DNA of 64,000 nt from Bacteroidales bacterium (GTDB taxonomy: Bacteria; Bacteroidota; Bacteroidia; Bacteroidales; F082). The notes beneath the pieces were generated by a model. That model saw only the letters and a program-made list of their open reading frames with translations. It made no database searches and was not told where the DNA came from. The DNA is taken from NCBI GenBank assembly GCA_016281295.1, contig JAEEII010000124.1, positions 31,396 through 95,395 of the forward strand, in the 5' to 3' direction. The position numbers were made by a program, and so were the translations under genes. Position 1 is the stretch's first letter, and each line of letters begins with the position of its first letter. Shown here piece by piece: positions 62,124 through 64,000 of this stretch.

Positions 62124-63644
62124 TCAGGGTTCAAAAGCTACCTGCACCAAACGCACAGAGAAACCGTTTTGAAGGAAGTCAATTGCTTGAGGATACAAGC
62201 CTGAATAATAGATACCGATACAATAAGCACGGGAGTCGTTGTAACGAGAAGATGCCCAATAATGGCCACTACTTCCAGTGTTAAAGACCTCGGTACCCAA
62301 ACGATATCCCGCTGCTGGCAAGAATACCGCGCCGTGTTCCTCGATTGTAGTCCACTGTTCCAAATCAATGAGGTTGCAATCAAAGTACGCAGTGCTGGTA
62401 TTCGGGTAATTCAAGCTATAGTAACTTCCACTCCAATCATCAGGCAGCAGTATCACTCCATTCACACCCCCCACCTGTCCTTTTGCATAACGGATTCCCG
62501 AAGCGGTGGCACGAGTGTTGAAGACATATTCCCACTCCTCTTTGGTCAACGTACGCCATTGGTTTTCGGTGTTACCGCCATTACTGATGGCATTATAGCC
62601 CCAATCCGCTTGACCTGTTTGGTCGTAGAGATTGAACTGATTGTTCAGGTAAGGATAATAGTCATGGTAATAGGTACTGGTACTCCAGGGCTGATAACAG
62701 TCGCCACCGTGCTCGTAACCGCTTGTGCTCCAGCCGAAAAGTCCGACAATATTTTGACTGGCATAATCCTCCCCCACATCCTGACCCAGCATTTCCACCT
62801 GATCGTATTGATATTGCATAAACGACCATACGCCGGTCGTTTTATCGTATTGAAGATTACCCATAGCGAAATAGGCTTTCCCACCCTGTTCATTGATAGT
62901 GAACAGGCCATCGATGGCACCTTCAGGCGCATCTGCCGCAAAGAACAACGTCACTGTCTCGCTGGTGTATTGCATTTGTTCAACCACGGCGCTATGGAAG
63001 GTAGTCCCTCCTACTGACCGGAAGGCCTCGTAACGCATCAGGTCGCCTGGTTCGAACACGCCAGGGGCCTCACCACGTGATGATACAGAACCTTTGGAGA
63101 CCTGTGGAAGACTCGCAGCTATGCCATTCACTTCTACGTCATCGGAGCCGCCATTACCCATGCACACCAGACGTGTTACAGAGCGTCCCTTTAAAGTCTC
63201 CACTGACAAAAATGTCAGACCAGGATATGACAAACTCACCGTCACACCATGGACACCGGGGTTGAGTAACATGTTACGAGAAGCTATCACCTCACCGTTA
63301 GCACGGATTAATTTCAGTGTCACCTCTGAAGTTTCGGCTAATGCCAAAGGGACACAGGTCTGATTGATGAAGGGGTTCGGGAAGGGCGTTCCCATATTAA
63401 GAATTGGGCTTTGCAACTCTGGCACACCGACACCAGGCTGAGACAGCATCAATACTGTATCGGGATAAGCTAGGGTTGTGGTCCATCCGCGGGTGATATT
63501 GGTGGCAACGACGGAGGAGAATGGGCAATAACCACCAGTTTCTAAAGCGGCAGTGAATCTCACTGTCACTGTTTCTTGTGCTTGGGATGATAATAAGGCA
63601 CCAAGTATCAAGGCCGTAAAGAGTAATGTCTTTTTCATTTTCAT
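62124..63644 (-). CDS. Secreted FISUMP-like protein
   Basis: A 506-residue exported protein with signal peptide ([12 protein letters not shown]). Its first half contains a T9SS-like beta module in the middle ([17 protein letters not shown] ... [13 protein letters not shown], the NPF pattern of sorting domains but not at the C-terminus). Its second half is the FISUMP-like domain: [64 protein letters not shown] and [11 protein letters not shown]. The C-terminal strand FSVRLV closes the domain. It shares nearly all these blocks with the protein at 3,444. Ligand and role unknown. It begins a likely operon with the GH95 and peptidase genes, from the promoter at 63,681. Confidence 0.75.
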   Translation of the reverse strand: MKMKKTLLFTALILGALLSSQAQETVTVRFTAALETGGYCPFSSVVATNITRGWTTTLAYPDTVLMLSQPGVGVPELQSPILNMGTPFPNPFINQTCVPLALAETSEVTLKLIRANGEVIASRNMLLNPGVHGVTVSLSYPGLTFLSVETLKGRSVTRLVCMGNGGSDDVEVNGIAASLPQVSKGSVSSRGEAPGVFEPGDLMRYEAFRSVGGTTFHSAVVEQMQYTSETVTLFFAADAPEGAIDGLFTINEQGGKAYFAMGNLQYDKTTGVWSFMQYQYDQVEMLGQDVGEDYASQNIVGLFGWSTSGYEHGGDCYQPWSTSTYYHDYYPYLNNQFNLYDQTGQADWGYNAISNGGNTENQWRTLTKEEWEYVFNTRATASGIRYAKGQVGGVNGVILLPDDWSGSYYSLNYPNTSTAYFDCNLIDLEQWTTIEEHGAVFLPAAGYRLGTEVFNTGSSGHYWASSRYNDSRAYCIGIYYSGLYPQAIDFLQNGFSVRLVQVAFEP

Positions 63645-63680
63645 TAGAGTTAGCGTAACAAAGTTTTATCTCATCAACGG

Positions 63681-63688
63681 CAAAGATA
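63681..63688 (-). promoter_or_regulatory. -7 box of the FISUMP-GH95-peptidase run
   Basis: Minus-strand TATCTTTG (complement of 63,681-63,688), 36 bases before the ATG at 63,644. The -33 position lacks TTG. Three genes follow on the same strand with gaps of 17 and 22 bases. Confidence 0.6.
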
Positions 63689-63708
63689 GGAAATAAAATA
63701 GTAGGATT

Positions 63709-63869
63709 TGAGAATTTAGAATTTAGAATTTAGAGGGAGCTACCCCGTTAGGGGTTAAATCTCGGTAGAAGGAGAATTTAGAATTTAGAGGGAGCTACCC
63801 CGTCAGTGGTTAAATCTCGGTAGGACAGGCCCCAGGGCAGAACCCTCCCCCTCTCCCGTGGAGAGGGGG
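63709..63869. repeat. Composite intergenic repeat, second copy with internal duplication
   Basis: Two tandem units of about 50 bases (about 63,712-63,768 and 63,772-63,823) share GAATTTAGAGGGAGCTACC and TTAAATCTCGGTAG. They are followed by a CCCCCTCTCC ... GGAGAGGGGG palindrome (about 63,848-63,869). This is the inverted counterpart of 54,969-55,105. The stretch 63,645-64,000 has no gene. Confidence 0.8.
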
Positions 63870-64000
63870 CCGGTTGGTGAGGCCCCGGTATCCGGTTGGT
63901 GAGGCCCCGGTATCCGGTTGGTGAGGCCCCGGTATCCGGTTGGTGAGGCCCCGGTATCCGGTTGGTGAGGCCCCGGTATCCGGTTGGTGAGGCCCCGGTA
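63870..64000. repeat. Exact 22-base tandem repeat, cut by the window edge
   Basis: Units start at 63,870, 63,892, 63,914, 63,936, 63,958 and 63,980. All six are identical and the last lacks one base because the window ends. The unit begins CCGGTTGGTGAGG and is GC-rich, unlike the AT-rich DNA before it. The length is not a multiple of three and no gene runs through it. The array continues past the window by an unknown number of copies. Confidence 0.95.

Noticed and set aside
63870..64000. CRISPR array at the right end
   Set aside because: The 22-base units are contiguous with no spacers between them, so it is a simple tandem repeat.

Overview
The window comes from a member of the phylum Bacteroidota, most likely order Bacteroidales. 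Four things in the sequence point there. Promoters follow the Bacteroidales -7 consensus TAnnTTTG, often with a TTG about 19-21 bases upstream. Two secreted proteins end in type IX secretion (T9SS) sorting domains. Two proteins belong to the FISUMP-like group, and one is a PorT-like outer-membrane barrel. Housekeeping genes (recR, a TPR gene, aroE, tex) have Bacteroidales-style products. I cannot name the genus from sequence alone.

Region 1 (1-43,664, all on the minus strand) is one very large surface-polysaccharide locus. It is read from a promoter near 43,660 leftwards and runs off the window at position 1. The first part makes nucleotide sugars: a WbpO/TviB-type dehydrogenase, a membrane-anchored WbpM/CapD-type dehydratase, rmlA and rmlB, a complete fnlA-fnlB-fnlC set for UDP-N-acetyl-L-fucosamine, wbuC and a UDP-glucose dehydrogenase. 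Odd passengers sit between these genes: pnuC, a secreted cysteine-peptidase-like protein and a GxxExxY gene. Next come a PIG-L-like deacetylase, a beta-helix lipoprotein and an opine-dehydrogenase-family enzyme. A Panacea-domain toxin-antitoxin-like pair with its own promoter then interrupts the locus. Downstream are the Wzx flippase, a hexapeptide acyltransferase, and an array of ten genes in which CapA-type proteins alternate with two kinds of ATP-grasp ligase. The array is followed by a Wzy-like polymerase and glycosyltransferases. Near the left end are a three-gene sugar-salvage module (FucP-like permease, a kinase-nucleotidylyltransferase fusion, a RhaM-type mutarotase), two secreted proteins, another glycosyltransferase and another ATP-grasp gene.

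The locus reads as the pathway for a polysaccharide containing uronic acids and FucNAc. I infer that it may carry amino-acid or peptide amides made by the ATP-grasp ligases. No initiating sugar-phosphate transferase, no Wza/Wzc and no UpxY-type antiterminator is visible in the window.

Region 2 (43,711-54,968) is mostly core genome: recR, a TPR protein, a small exporter-family protein, aroE, tex, a beta-barrel protein, a T9SS-sorted repeat protein, trmN6-like, rimM, a metal-transporter-family protein and a universal stress protein. Region 3 (54,969-64,000) has a TPP riboswitch ahead of a TonB-dependent receptor, a bidirectional terminator, then a dipeptidyl-peptidase III lipoprotein, a GH95 alpha-fucosidase and a FISUMP-like secreted protein on the minus strand. 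The window ends in an exact 22-base tandem repeat.

The window is rich in short palindromic and repetitive DNA. Several families recur between genes, and at least two copies appear to sit in frame inside genes (fnlB and rmlB).
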